From assembly GCA_019638525.1 (NCBI GenBank), contig JAHBTO010000003.1:496001-560000 (forward strand): a stretch of 64,000 nt of DNA. The letters are read 5' to 3'. Below the pieces are notes generated by a model, which was not told where the DNA came from, ran no database searches, and saw only the letters and a list, made by a program, of their open reading frames with translations. Shown here piece by piece: positions 1 through 8,561 of this stretch. Position 1 is the stretch's first letter. Every line of letters begins with the position of its first letter. The stretch comes from Ferruginibacter sp. Lineage in GTDB: Bacteria > Bacteroidota > Bacteroidia > Chitinophagales > Chitinophagaceae. Position numbers and translations under genes: made by a program.

Positions 1-623
1 TTGGAGGCATTATTGAAATGGTTCCCACTTTTATGATAAAATCAAATGTGCCTACCATTAGCAGTGTAAAACCATATACACCACTTGAGTTGCAGGGCCG
101 TGATATTTATGTACGTGAAGGTTGTTATGTATGCCACTCACAAATGATACGTCCATTTCGCAGCGAAACAGAACGCTATGGCGAGTATTCAAAAGCAGGC
201 GAGTTTATTTATGATAAACCATTTCAATGGGGTAGTAAACGTACAGGCCCCGACCTGGCAAGGGAAGGAACGGGCAACCTTAAGAAAACCGATGGCTGGC
301 ATTTCAGGCATTTTAGAGAACCATCTTCTATGAGCGAAGGCTCTGTAATGCCTACCTATCCATTCCTTATTGAACAAAAATTAGATACATCCAGCACAGC
401 AGCAAAAATAAAAGCCATGCGTAAACTGGGTGTGCCTTACGAAAAAGGTTATGAAAATTTTGCCAATAAAGATTTAATGACGCAGGCAAACAGTATCCGT
501 ATCAATTTAAAGATTGAAGGAATACAGGTGCCCGCCGATAGGGAAGTGATAGCATTAATTGCTTACATGCAACGCCTGGGTAAAGACATTTCTAATAACA
601 GTACAGCAACATCAAATAAATAA
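1..623 (+). CDS. ccoO: cbb3-type cytochrome c oxidase, CcoO portion of a CcoNO-type protein (5' partial)
   Basis: Membrane-anchored mono-heme cytochrome c subunit of the high-affinity cbb3 oxidase, which passes electrons to the CcoN haem-copper centre. The frame is open to the left edge (codons from base 3 read GGIIE before the first Met at 18), so the true start lies outside the window; in Bacteroidota this region is usually the C-terminal part of a CcoN-CcoO fusion, which I infer but cannot see. Counting from Met-18, the haem c motif CYVCH is at residues 36-40 and a likely axial Met is in GSVMP at 111. The protein ends 3 bp before ccoQ, heading a tight oxidase operon. Family assignment is secure; the fusion is inference. 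Confidence 0.93.
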   Translation, partial: GGIIEMVPTFMIKSNVPTISSVKPYTPLELQGRDIYVREGCYVCHSQMIRPFRSETERYGEYSKAGEFIYDKPFQWGSKRTGPDLAREGTGNLKKTDGWHFRHFREPSSMSEGSVMPTYPFLIEQKLDTSSTAAKIKAMRKLGVPYEKGYENFANKDLMTQANSIRINLKIEGIQVPADREVIALIAYMQRLGKDISNNSTATSNK

Positions 624-626
624 ACC

Positions 627-836
627 ATGTTCAAATTCATAAAACAATATGCCGAAACAATCAGTGGGGTTAATATTTATCCCATGATATCGTTGCTTAT
701 CTTTTTAATATTTTTTGTTGTGTTGCTGGTGATGGTTAAAAAAATGAAGAAAGAAAAGGTAAATGAACTTTCAAACCTGCCATTCGATAATGAAGAATTA
801 CCGGTACAACAATTTAAAAATACAACTCAACTTTAA
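627..836 (+). CDS. ccoQ: CcoQ-like small cbb3 oxidase subunit
   Basis: A 69-residue single-pass membrane protein. A hydrophobic helix spans about residues 18-37, followed by a lysine-rich stretch (KKMKKEKVNE) and an acidic tail, the usual plan of CcoQ/FixQ, which stabilises the cbb3 complex and has no cofactor. It sits 3 bp after the CcoO stop and 12 bp before ccoP, the canonical CcoQ position. Primary sequence conservation in this family is low, so the assignment relies on size, topology and place in the operon. It could also be described only as a small oxidase-associated membrane protein. Confidence 0.8.
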   Translation: MFKFIKQYAETISGVNIYPMISLLIFLIFFVVLLVMVKKMKKEKVNELSNLPFDNEELPVQQFKNTTQL

Positions 837-848
837 AAATTTTGTAGT

Positions 849-2021
849 ATGCAATTTCTTAAATGTATAAAAAATAAGATACTCCTTACATTACTGGCAC
901 TGCCTGTAAGCTTAATACTTGTTGCACAAGATACAAAACCTGTAGCCGCACCGGTAACTGAACAAGGTTATAATCAATTAGCCATATTATTGATGATTGT
1001 GATTATAGTGCTGGCTTTTGTTATTTGGGGTATGGGATATGTTTTAACCGCATTAGGAAAACAACTGGTTGACAAAAATAAAAACGGATCAAAAGTATTA
1101 TCACTTATACTGCTTTTAGGTTTTTCATTACAATGGCAATTTGCAACAGCACAGGATGCAGTTACAGAAACAGTAAAAACAGTACCTAATTACGGAGGCC
1201 TTTCGGCTGCGGCATATTACATGTTTTTAACAGTAATAGGAGTTGAGTTTGTGGTAATTTTATTTTTAGCATTTTCAATACGCAGGATGTACAGCGAGTT
1301 ATTACCGGAAAAAAAGAAACCGGCTAAAAGTAGTTCGGCAGTTTTATCCTGGTGGAAAAAAATGGATTCGAAATTATTTACCAAAGCCGTATCGGTAGAG
1401 AAAGAAGAAGAAATATTACTCGATCACGACTACGATGGCATCAGGGAATTGGACAACTCGTTACCACCATGGTGGAAATGGGGATTTTATATTACCATAG
1501 GTGTTTCGGTTGTATACCTGCTTAACTATCATGTGTTTGGTTTAGGTATGAATCCAACACAGGAATATAATGCAGAAATGCAAAAAGCAAAAATTGCAAA
1601 AGAAATTTACGATGCTAATAATAAAGATAAGATTGATGAAAACAATGTGCCATTTGCTGATGCAGCAGGTTTAAAAGTAGCCCAGGGCTTATATGAAGCT
1701 AATTGCGTAGCTTGTCATTTAAAAGATGGGGGTGGAAGCGTGGGCCCTAACTTTACAGATAATTACTGGCTGCATGGAGGTTCTTTAAACGATATATATG
1801 CATCCATAAAACATGGTTATCCCGATAAGGGTATGCAGGCATGGGGTGGTCAGTTTAGCCCTAAAGAATTAAGCTTCCTGGCCAGTTATGTAAAATCATT
1901 TGTAGGTACAAAACCTGCGGCAGGAAAGGAACAACAAGGTGTTTTTTATGTTGATAAAGCGGCAACAGCAACAGATTCTTCTGCAACTGCAAAGCCCGAT
2001 TCAACAAATAGCAGTAAATAA
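849..2021 (+). CDS. ccoP: cbb3-type cytochrome c oxidase subunit III (CcoP)
   Basis: Cytochrome c subunit of the cbb3 oxidase. The 390-residue protein has a signal-like/hydrophobic N-terminus (residues 8-26), further hydrophobic helices near 44-68, 83-95 and 120-143, then the CcoP signature LPPWWKWGF at about 205-213 with the adjoining helix. A single haem c site CVACH lies at 286-290, with a probable axial Met in KGMQAW further on. Proteobacterial CcoP carries two haem c groups; this one shows only one CxxCH, as is common in Bacteroidota. The tail is Ala/Thr/Ser/Lys rich. ccoG begins 3 bp after the stop. Confidence 0.93.
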   Translation: MQFLKCIKNKILLTLLALPVSLILVAQDTKPVAAPVTEQGYNQLAILLMIVIIVLAFVIWGMGYVLTALGKQLVDKNKNGSKVLSLILLLGFSLQWQFATAQDAVTETVKTVPNYGGLSAAAYYMFLTVIGVEFVVILFLAFSIRRMYSELLPEKKKPAKSSSAVLSWWKKMDSKLFTKAVSVEKEEEILLDHDYDGIRELDNSLPPWWKWGFYITIGVSVVYLLNYHVFGLGMNPTQEYNAEMQKAKIAKEIYDANNKDKIDENNVPFADAAGLKVAQGLYEANCVACHLKDGGGSVGPNFTDNYWLHGGSLNDIYASIKHGYPDKGMQAWGGQFSPKELSFLASYVKSFVGTKPAAGKEQQGVFYVDKAATATDSSATAKPDSTNSSK

Positions 2022-2024
2022 AAA

Positions 2025-3500
2025 ATGACAGAAATTACGGACATATACCATGAAGAATCTTTCAGAGATTCGGTAGCCACTATTGACAGTGAAGGCAGGA
2101 GAAATTTTATTAGTCCCAAAAAACCTAAAGGAAGGTTATATAATTTAAGAACCTGGTTTAGTATTGTGTACCTGGTTGTTTTTTTTACGCTTCCATTCAT
2201 TAAAGTGAATGATGCCCCGCTTTTTTTATTCAATATCCTGGAACGTAAGTTTATTTTGTTTGGCATGATTTTTTGGCCGCAGGACTTTTTCATTTTTGGA
2301 ATTGGGATGCTTACGTTTGTTGTATTTGTTATTTTGTTTACAGTGGTTTTTGGGCGGGTTTTTTGCGGATGGGCCTGCCCGCAAACCATTTTCATGGAAA
2401 TGGTTTTTCGTAAAATTGAGTACTGGATTGATGGAGATGCCCAGCAACAAAAACAACTGCGGGCAATGGCATGGAATAAAAAGAAAATAAAGAAACGAGC
2501 TATAAAATTTGTATTGTTTTATGCCATTTCATTTTTAATAGCCAACTTTTTCCTTGCTTATATCATCGGTATGGATCAGTTGCTGGAATATATCAAGCAC
2601 CCAGCCGGCCATATTGGTACACTTATCTCTTTACTAATTTTTACTACCGTTTTCTTTTTTGTGTATTGGTGGTTTAGGGAGCAGGCCTGCATTGTAGTTT
2701 GTCCTTACGGAAGATTGCAAGGTGTATTGCTTGATAAAAATTCGATAGTGGTTGCTTATGATCATAAAAGGGGAGAAAAAAGAGGCAAAATAAAAAAGAA
2801 AGAAGAGCATGCAGGTTCATCCAATAAAGATGATTTACAAACTAACAGTGCAGCTGCAAAGTTTGAGCATTTTACAAACCAGGGCGATTGTATTGATTGT
2901 TTTGCCTGTGTAAGGGTGTGCCCAACAGGTATAGATATACGAAATGGTACACAATTAGAATGTGTTAACTGTACCGCATGTATTGATGCCTGCGACGACA
3001 TCATGGATAAGGTTAATAAGCCAAGAGGGCTTATCCGTTATGCATCTGAAAACAGCATCACCGAAGGAAAAAAATTAAAATTCAATAACCGTATAAAAGC
3101 TTATTCGGCTGTATTGCTTTTGTTGCTTTCGTTGCTAGTGTTTTTATTAGTTAGCCGTAGCGACCTGGATGTAACGCTGATGCGTACGGCCGGTATGACC
3201 TACACTAAACTGCCCGATGGCCGTATTAGTAACCTGTATAATTTAAAACTGGCAAATAAAACACATAAGGATATTGCATTTACATTAAAGTTAGAAAATT
3301 TGCCCGGCGAAATAACGTTGGTTGGTAGCGGAGGGTTAACGGTTAAAAAAGAAGATTATACCAACCTGCAGTTTTTTGTGAAGTTAAAACCCGAAGATAT
3401 TACCAACTGGAAAACATTGATAGAAATAGGAATGTATGAAGGGAATAAAAAAATAAAAAACATCACGGCCAAATTCATTGGGCCGGAAGTGTATAAATGA
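2025..3500 (+). CDS. ccoG: cytochrome c oxidase accessory protein CcoG (RdxA/FixG family)
   Basis: Membrane iron-sulfur protein needed for cbb3 oxidase maturation; proteobacterial CcoG is reported to act in copper reduction for the CcoN CuB site. The 491-residue protein has several N-terminal helices (first about 45-66) with CGWACPQTIFMEM and CIVVCPYGRLQ motifs, then a ferredoxin-type 2x[4Fe-4S] region with CIDCFACVRVCP and CVNCTACIDACD, one more helix (about 360-377) and a C-terminal Ig-like domain. These are the CcoG hallmarks in the expected order. It lies between ccoP and ccoH as in other cbb3 operons. Confidence 0.95.
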   Translation: MTEITDIYHEESFRDSVATIDSEGRRNFISPKKPKGRLYNLRTWFSIVYLVVFFTLPFIKVNDAPLFLFNILERKFILFGMIFWPQDFFIFGIGMLTFVVFVILFTVVFGRVFCGWACPQTIFMEMVFRKIEYWIDGDAQQQKQLRAMAWNKKKIKKRAIKFVLFYAISFLIANFFLAYIIGMDQLLEYIKHPAGHIGTLISLLIFTTVFFFVYWWFREQACIVVCPYGRLQGVLLDKNSIVVAYDHKRGEKRGKIKKKEEHAGSSNKDDLQTNSAAAKFEHFTNQGDCIDCFACVRVCPTGIDIRNGTQLECVNCTACIDACDDIMDKVNKPRGLIRYASENSITEGKKLKFNNRIKAYSAVLLLLLSLLVFLLVSRSDLDVTLMRTAGMTYTKLPDGRISNLYNLKLANKTHKDIAFTLKLENLPGEITLVGSGGLTVKKEDYTNLQFFVKLKPEDITNWKTLIEIGMYEGNKKIKNITAKFIGPEVYK

Positions 3501-3510
3501 TAAAACAATT

Positions 3511-3942
3511 ATGAACTGGGGCGTAAAAATAGTATTGGTATTTATTGCATTTGTTACCGGAATACTTTTCATGGTATTTAAATCGTACAATCAAAAAACA
3601 GATTTGGTTACTACTGATTATTATGCCAAAGAGTTACAATACCAGGAAAAAATAGACGAAATGAAAAGAGTGCAGGCTTTATCTGCACCGGTTAAATTTG
3701 AAGTAAATGGCAGTGAATTGATAATTATGTTTCCTAAAGATTTTTCAGGGAAGCTTTTAACAGGTGAGGTGGTACTATATTACCCGGCTGATAAAAATAA
3801 AGATGTGAAAGAAAATTTTTCTATACAGGATGAACCATTGAAATTAGCTATTCCTTCAAAAAACAGGGGGCTGCATTGGTTGCACCTGAGTTGGAAAGAT
3901 GGTGACGTTACTTATTATTTTGAAAAAAAATTTTTTATATAG
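3511..3942 (+). CDS. ccoH: FixH/CcoH-like cbb3 assembly protein
   Basis: A 143-residue single-pass membrane protein (helix about residues 5-22) followed by a beta-rich periplasmic domain, the FixH/CcoH plan. I start it at the ATG reading MNWGVKI; a further upstream ATG at 3478 would overlap the end of ccoG by 23 bp and add a non-hydrophobic extension, so it is less likely. Motif DLVTTDYYAKELQYQ after the helix is typical of FixH proteins (the DYY..E..YQ region). The stop codon directly abuts the next start. Confidence 0.88.
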   Translation: MNWGVKIVLVFIAFVTGILFMVFKSYNQKTDLVTTDYYAKELQYQEKIDEMKRVQALSAPVKFEVNGSELIIMFPKDFSGKLLTGEVVLYYPADKNKDVKENFSIQDEPLKLAIPSKNRGLHWLHLSWKDGDVTYYFEKKFFI

Positions 3943-4677
3943 ATGATGCAGTTGGTTGTGGTTGCTTTTTCAATTGGCATGTTGGGTAGTTTTCACTGCG
4001 TGGGTATGTGTGGGCCACTGGCATTATCCCTGCCATTAAGCAATAATGGTTTTTTTGCAAAATTTTCGGGGGCGCTTTTATATAATGCAGGCCGCATTGT
4101 AACCTATTCTTTTTTTGGATTGTTGTTTGGGTTAATTGGTAAATCCTTTGCTTTATTTGGTTTTCAGCAATGGCTGTCAATAATCATGGGTATCCTCATC
4201 CTTTTCTTTATCATCCTACCTAAAAAAACACAGTTATTTAAGCAGACAAATGGTGCCATTGTTTTTTTTGAAAAACTGCGTTCATACCTGGGCAGGTTGT
4301 TTAGTATAAAAAACAATAGTTCATTGTTTGCAATTGGTTTATTAAACGGCTTATTGCCCTGTGGGCTTGTATATATGGCAGTTGCAGGTGCCGTATCTAC
4401 AGCAGATGTTTTGGATAGTGTATTGTTTATGGCATTTTTTGGATTTGGAACAGTACCTGTAATGTGGAGCATTGCATTTTTTGGTAATTATATTGGAGTT
4501 GGTATAAGGCAAAAAATTAGAAAGGCATACCCATATATGATGGCGCTGATGGCTTGTATGCTTATATTAAGAGGAATGGGATTAGGAATACCATATATAA
4601 GCCCCAAAATGGATACAGAAAAACATGTCGTTCAAAGCTGTTGTGCCAAACCTGACGAATCTCAGGTTATTAAATGA
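3943..4677 (+). CDS. TauE/SafE-like (DsbD/UreH-fold) membrane protein of the cbb3 operon
   Basis: A 244-residue polytopic membrane protein of about six helices. The N-terminal motif GSFHCVGMCGPLALSLPL and the internal GLLNGLLPCGLVYMA (paired Cys and Pro-Cys-Gly loops) are characteristic of the family usually labelled sulfite exporter TauE/SafE or heavy-metal transport, commonly found at the end of Bacteroidota cbb3 operons, where a role in copper or thiol handling for oxidase assembly is suspected. The C-terminus ends with QSCCAK, a possible metal-binding pair. Start abuts the ccoH stop without a gap, so the genes are translationally linked. Substrate is unknown. Confidence 0.82.
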   Translation: MMQLVVVAFSIGMLGSFHCVGMCGPLALSLPLSNNGFFAKFSGALLYNAGRIVTYSFFGLLFGLIGKSFALFGFQQWLSIIMGILILFFIILPKKTQLFKQTNGAIVFFEKLRSYLGRLFSIKNNSSLFAIGLLNGLLPCGLVYMAVAGAVSTADVLDSVLFMAFFGFGTVPVMWSIAFFGNYIGVGIRQKIRKAYPYMMALMACMLILRGMGLGIPYISPKMDTEKHVVQSCCAKPDESQVIK

Positions 4678-4747
4678 TAATTGTTCTTAAATACTGAACA
4701 GATAAAAAATAGATTTGATAAAAAATAAAGAAGCATACGTGTATTAT

Positions 4748-5128
4748 ATGGCGGCTGTAAAAATATCCAAACCCAATCAGTTTCAGCATGAAAATAAAAC
4801 ATGGAACCGCCTGCTTGAATTTTTTAAGCAGGAAAATACGTTTTTAAAAAACAGGTTGGCCGAAGTTGTTGACCATAGTACCGACAAAGAGTTTCTTGCA
4901 TTGGCCGAACAATTTCAAAATAAATTTGTGTTGAAAGATGTATATATTGATGAGTTAAGGCACGATATTAATGTACAAGAACAGGAACTGGATAAATCTA
5001 CCACTACTATACCCGATAATAAATTGATAAAAAGGCAGGAAAAGTTGCGTAACGAAATGGAATATTTTGAAAAAGAATTTAATAACCTAAAAAACGAGTT
5101 TAACAAATACCTTTCATCGGTATTGTAA
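4748..5128 (+). CDS. hypothetical coiled-coil protein
   Basis: Not recognised. About 126 residues from the ATG at 4748 (MAAVKISKP); a TTG at 4715 would give 137 residues but lacks support. The protein is soluble, charged and almost wholly helical by composition, with heptad-like runs around residues 18-60 and 85-124 (KRQEKLRNEMEYFEKEFNNL). It lies 70 bp after the cbb3 operon and ends 1 bp before the stop of the convergent response regulator gene. It could be a small scaffold or signalling partner of the adjacent two-component system, but this rests on position alone. Confidence 0.7.
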   Translation: MAAVKISKPNQFQHENKTWNRLLEFFKQENTFLKNRLAEVVDHSTDKEFLALAEQFQNKFVLKDVYIDELRHDINVQEQELDKSTTTIPDNKLIKRQEKLRNEMEYFEKEFNNLKNEFNKYLSSVL

Positions 5129-5129
5129 A

Positions 5130-6188
5130 CTAGTTAAGCATAGCAGCCAGTTTTTTGTGGTTACAAATAATAATATTTCCGTCTTTTATTTCAATTAGGT
5201 GCTCACTTTTAAAATCGCTGAGTGTACGAATAAGCGATTCGGTAGCTGTGCCTGCAATATTCGCCAGGTCTTCTCTTGAAATATGAATTGAAAAATTTTC
5301 TTGTGTTGCTAATTTGTATTTTTCCTGCAAAGTGAGCAAGGCATCTGCCACCCTTTTGCGTAATGAATTATATGCAAGGCCCAGTAACTGGTTTTCTTTT
5401 TCGGTTATGTTTTTTGCCAGCAGTTTAATAAACTTGTGCATCACTTCACGGTTACTGTACAACAGGTTTTCAAACTCTTCTTTTGGTATGATAGCTACCT
5501 CTGAATCTTCAATAGCTTCGGCTGTTTCTTTATAAACAGTTTCTTCAAGCAGGGCATTGTAACCAAAAAAATCACCTTCATTAAAAAGCCCTACAGTTAA
5601 TTCTTTACCGGCATCGTTACTCTTACAGGTTTTAACTTTTCCTTTTTGAATATAGTATAAACGGTTAGGATGGTTACCTTCGGTATAAATGGGTTGTTTC
5701 TTTTTATAGTTATTAATTTTTCGGCCTGATGCCAGTTGCTGTAATGGGTTATTGCCTTTAAAATCTGAAATCATCTGTTGCAGGCCATCCACATCGGGCT
5801 GGTAATTTTTTGATAGTAGTTCTGTTTTTTTTAAACGGCTTTCAACAGCATTCAGCAATTCTATATCGCTAAATGGTTTGGTAATGTAATCATCGGCACC
5901 CATTTCCATCCCTCTTCTAAAATCGCTTCGCTCGGCCTTAGCAGTTAAAAAAATAAATGGTATCCCGGTTAAGTTTTCATTTTTATTAAGTAAATGCAAT
6001 ACGCCGTATCCGTCTAATACAGGCATCATAATATCGCAAATGATAAGATCGGGTTTTTGTTGCAAAGCCAGTTCCACACCCACTTTACCGTTTTGAGCAG
6101 TGCGTACTTTATACCCTGCTAAAGTTAAAATCTCTGCAGTGTTTTCTCTTATTTCGTCATTGTCTTCTATCAGTAATAATTGTTTCAT
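5130..6188 (-). CDS. response regulator with CRP/FNR-type effector (REC-cNMP-HTH)
   Basis: DNA-binding response regulator. Residues 1-125 form a receiver domain (acidic pocket EDNDE at 8-12, phosphoacceptor Asp-52 in CDIMMP, conserved Lys in FLTAKAE). About residues 145-260 form a cyclic-nucleotide-binding-like beta-roll (FNEGDFFGYNALL), followed by a CRP/FNR winged helix with SREDLANIAGTATESLIRTL as recognition region. It lacks an FNR-type N-terminal cysteine cluster, so control is likely through phosphorylation. Encoded 24 bp downstream of the PAS histidine kinase on the same strand, which is its presumed partner; proximity to cbb3 genes hints at respiratory control. Confidence 0.9.
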   Translation of the reverse strand: MKQLLLIEDNDEIRENTAEILTLAGYKVRTAQNGKVGVELALQQKPDLIICDIMMPVLDGYGVLHLLNKNENLTGIPFIFLTAKAERSDFRRGMEMGADDYITKPFSDIELLNAVESRLKKTELLSKNYQPDVDGLQQMISDFKGNNPLQQLASGRKINNYKKKQPIYTEGNHPNRLYYIQKGKVKTCKSNDAGKELTVGLFNEGDFFGYNALLEETVYKETAEAIEDSEVAIIPKEEFENLLYSNREVMHKFIKLLAKNITEKENQLLGLAYNSLRKRVADALLTLQEKYKLATQENFSIHISREDLANIAGTATESLIRTLSDFKSEHLIEIKDGNIIICNHKKLAAMLN

Positions 6189-6212
6189 CTGTTTTACTAA
6201 AGTGTTGCAAAT

Positions 6213-7463
6213 TTACGAATGCCTTTTTAATGTAATGATGAATTCAGTACCTTTTTCCAACTCACTTTTAAATTCAATTTTTCCATCCAGAATTTCGATG
6301 TATTTACCAACTATGTGCAAACCCAGTCCTGTACCTTGTATATTGGTAACATTGGTACCTCTAAAAAATCTTTCAAAAAGATGAACCTGGTCTTCGGCCG
6401 ATATTCCTATCCCGTTATCTTTAATTGATAAAATAATTTCATTGCTCAGTATGTTACAGGTTACTTCTATTATACTTTTTTCAGGCGAAAACTTGATGGC
6501 ATTTGATAATAGATTGGTAACAACATTCCGCAACAGCGATGGGTCTGATACAATATATTCATCGCCGGTATAAGTGAAAATAATTTGCTGTTCATTTTTT
6601 GCAATAGCCTCCATCTCGTTGCATAATACAGTTAACATTTCTTTCAGGTTAAATTCAAAATTATTAGCTGTAATTTTTCCATCTTCAATTTTGCCAATTG
6701 ATAAAAACTCGTTTAACAGGTTAGTAAGATTATTTACCGATGATTTGATACGGAGTATATGTTTAGTACGGTTTTCCTGTTGTTCTGCCTCGGTATATTT
6801 TGCAACCAGCGAGGCAGATGAAAGTATAGTACTTAATGGAGTTCTAAACTCATGCGATGCCATCGAAACAAACCGGCTCTTTAGATCGCTTAATTCTTTT
6901 TCTTTACTTAAGGCTTTTGTAAGTTCATCTTTTGAAGCTTCAAGTGCATCAAGCGCCTCCTGCAATTCCCGGGTACGGGATTCAACTTTTTGCTCCAGCT
7001 GGTTATTTAGTTCTTCAATCTTCCTGTTGGTTTCATTTAGTTCTTCCTGGTGCTGGTGTATAGCATTTTCATATTCTTTTCTTATGCTGATATCACTTAT
7101 AAATGCAATCGTAAAGCTCTCTCCGGCCATAGTATAATTGCTTAAACTTATTTCAACCGGAAATTCGGTACCATCTTTTTTTACGGCAAATAAATCTTTG
7201 CCAACTCCCATTGGCCGTGGCTTAGGGTGTTTGTTATAATATTGCTGGTGACGTTGGTGTTTGGCATGATAGCGGGTTGGTATAAGAGCATCTATTCTTT
7301 TACCAATTAATTCATCTTCATTATCATATCCAAATTGCTTAAGCAAAAAATGATTCACCATCTGTATATGGCCATGGGCATCCGATACCAAAATGCCCAT
7401 TGAAGCATGTTGAAACAATGCTTCAAATTTTCCTTTTTCCTGTTTTATACTATCATCCGGCAT
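6213..7463 (-). CDS. PAS-domain sensor histidine kinase
   Basis: Soluble-looking two-component sensor of 416 residues with no clear membrane span. Residues about 9-130 form a PAS domain (GILVSDAHGHIQMVN, then a PAC-like DGTEFPVEISLSNY). A coiled coil covers about 130-195. The H-box MASHEFRTPLS gives phosphorylated His-204, followed by N-box NVVTNLLSNAIKFSP, DNGIGIS and GTGLGLHIVGKY of the ATPase domain. A cytoplasmic ligand, redox or gas signal is plausible, but no haem- or flavin-binding residue can be assigned with confidence. Lies 13 bp downstream of rluD and 24 bp upstream of the fused regulator: an rluD-kinase-regulator transcription unit. Confidence 0.93.
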   Translation of the reverse strand: MPDDSIKQEKGKFEALFQHASMGILVSDAHGHIQMVNHFLLKQFGYDNEDELIGKRIDALIPTRYHAKHQRHQQYYNKHPKPRPMGVGKDLFAVKKDGTEFPVEISLSNYTMAGESFTIAFISDISIRKEYENAIHQHQEELNETNRKIEELNNQLEQKVESRTRELQEALDALEASKDELTKALSKEKELSDLKSRFVSMASHEFRTPLSTILSSASLVAKYTEAEQQENRTKHILRIKSSVNNLTNLLNEFLSIGKIEDGKITANNFEFNLKEMLTVLCNEMEAIAKNEQQIIFTYTGDEYIVSDPSLLRNVVTNLLSNAIKFSPEKSIIEVTCNILSNEIILSIKDNGIGISAEDQVHLFERFFRGTNVTNIQGTGLGLHIVGKYIEILDGKIEFKSELEKGTEFIITLKRHS

Positions 7464-7476
7464 TGTTTTTTATATT

Positions 7477-8538
7477 TTAATTTTCTTTATGGCCTATATA
7501 TTTTTTCCATTTCTCTATTACTGCTTTCATGTCTTGGGGTAGTTCGCTTTCAAAATGCACAGGTTGTAAAGTTACAGGATGTATAAAACCAAGTTCCTTA
7601 GCATGCAGCGCCTGGCGCTGGCACAATGCAAAACAATTATCAACAAACTGTTTGTATTTTGTAAAAACAGTTCCTTTTACAATTCTGTCGCCACCATAAA
7701 AGTCATCATTAAATAGTGGGTGCCCTATCAATTGCATGTGCACTCTTATCTGGTGTGTACGCCCGGTTTCGAGCCGGCATTCTACCAATGATACATAATT
7801 ATAGCGGGCTAATACTTTATAATGAGTAATGGCATCTTTGCCATAATCGCCATCGGGGTAAGCGGTAAACAATTTCCTAAAACGCTGGTGCCTGCCCACA
7901 TGTGCCACAATAGTGCCTTCATCATTTTCCATATCGCCCCATACCAATGCAATATACCTGCGGTGTACGGTGTGGTTAAAAAATTGTTTGGCCAGGTCGC
8001 TCATCACTTTTTGTGTTTTGGCCATTACCAGCAGGCCACTTGTGTTTTTATCAATACGATGTACCAGGCCAAAACGTGGTAATTGAGTTTCATCTATACC
8101 CGGGTTTTGTTTTTTTAAATGCCATGCTACTGCATTCACTAGTGTACTATCAGGGTTGCCACTGCCTGGATGAACCACCATGCCGGCAGGTTTATTAATT
8201 ACAAGCACCGCATCATCTTCGTATGTTATATCAAGTGGTATGTTTTGGGGTATAATCTCTGAACTCTCAGGTGAGCGATTATCAAAAACAACAACATTAT
8301 CAAAAGCTTTCACCTTGTAATTGCTTTTTACCGGTTTGTTGTTTACCAAAACCATTTCATCATCAATAGCCTGCTGTATTTTGTTACGGGTGGCGCCTTC
8401 AATACGGCTCATCAGGAATTTATCAATACGCAATGGCTCCTGGCCTTTATCAATACTGATTGCCAGTTTTTCGTACAGTTCTTCCGATTCACTTAATTCT
8501 GTTTCTTCATTCATATACTTGTTGCTCGTATTGTTCAT
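7477..8538 (-). CDS. rluD: RluD-family large-subunit rRNA pseudouridine synthase
   Basis: RluA/RluD-type pseudouridine synthase that isomerises uridines in 23S rRNA. The 353-residue protein has an S4 RNA-binding domain at about 35-95 (RIDKFLMSRI) and the catalytic domain with NKPAGMVVHPG and LVHRIDKNTSGLL, giving catalytic Asp-163; QIRVHMQLIGHPLFND follows. Length and motif order match RluD rather than the shorter RluB/E family. Exact target uridines cannot be read from sequence. It is the first gene of the minus-strand unit with the histidine kinase and regulator; lipB starts divergently 23 bp away. Confidence 0.92.
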   Translation of the reverse strand: MNNTSNKYMNEETELSESEELYEKLAISIDKGQEPLRIDKFLMSRIEGATRNKIQQAIDDEMVLVNNKPVKSNYKVKAFDNVVVFDNRSPESSEIIPQNIPLDITYEDDAVLVINKPAGMVVHPGSGNPDSTLVNAVAWHLKKQNPGIDETQLPRFGLVHRIDKNTSGLLVMAKTQKVMSDLAKQFFNHTVHRRYIALVWGDMENDEGTIVAHVGRHQRFRKLFTAYPDGDYGKDAITHYKVLARYNYVSLVECRLETGRTHQIRVHMQLIGHPLFNDDFYGGDRIVKGTVFTKYKQFVDNCFALCQRQALHAKELGFIHPVTLQPVHFESELPQDMKAVIEKWKKYIGHKEN

Positions 8539-8547
8539 TTATCTTTG
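8518..8547 (+). promoter_or_regulatory. candidate Bacteroidota promoter of lipB
   Basis: TATCTTTG at 8540-8547 matches the Bacteroidota -7 box TAnnTTTG; CTTG at 8518-8521, 18 bp upstream, is a reasonable -33 box (consensus TTTG). The box ends 14 bp before the GTG start of lipB. Not experimentally supported. Confidence 0.5.
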
Positions 8548-8561
8548 CAAATTAAAACATT

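Noticed and set aside
1946-2395. 149-codon minus-strand frame across ccoP/ccoG
   Set aside because: Opposite to two genes with strong family motifs; composition is that of a shadow.
6574-7137. 187-codon frame on the plus strand inside the histidine kinase gene
   Set aside because: Low-complexity Ser/Phe-rich translation, antisense to a gene with clear motifs; a shadow.
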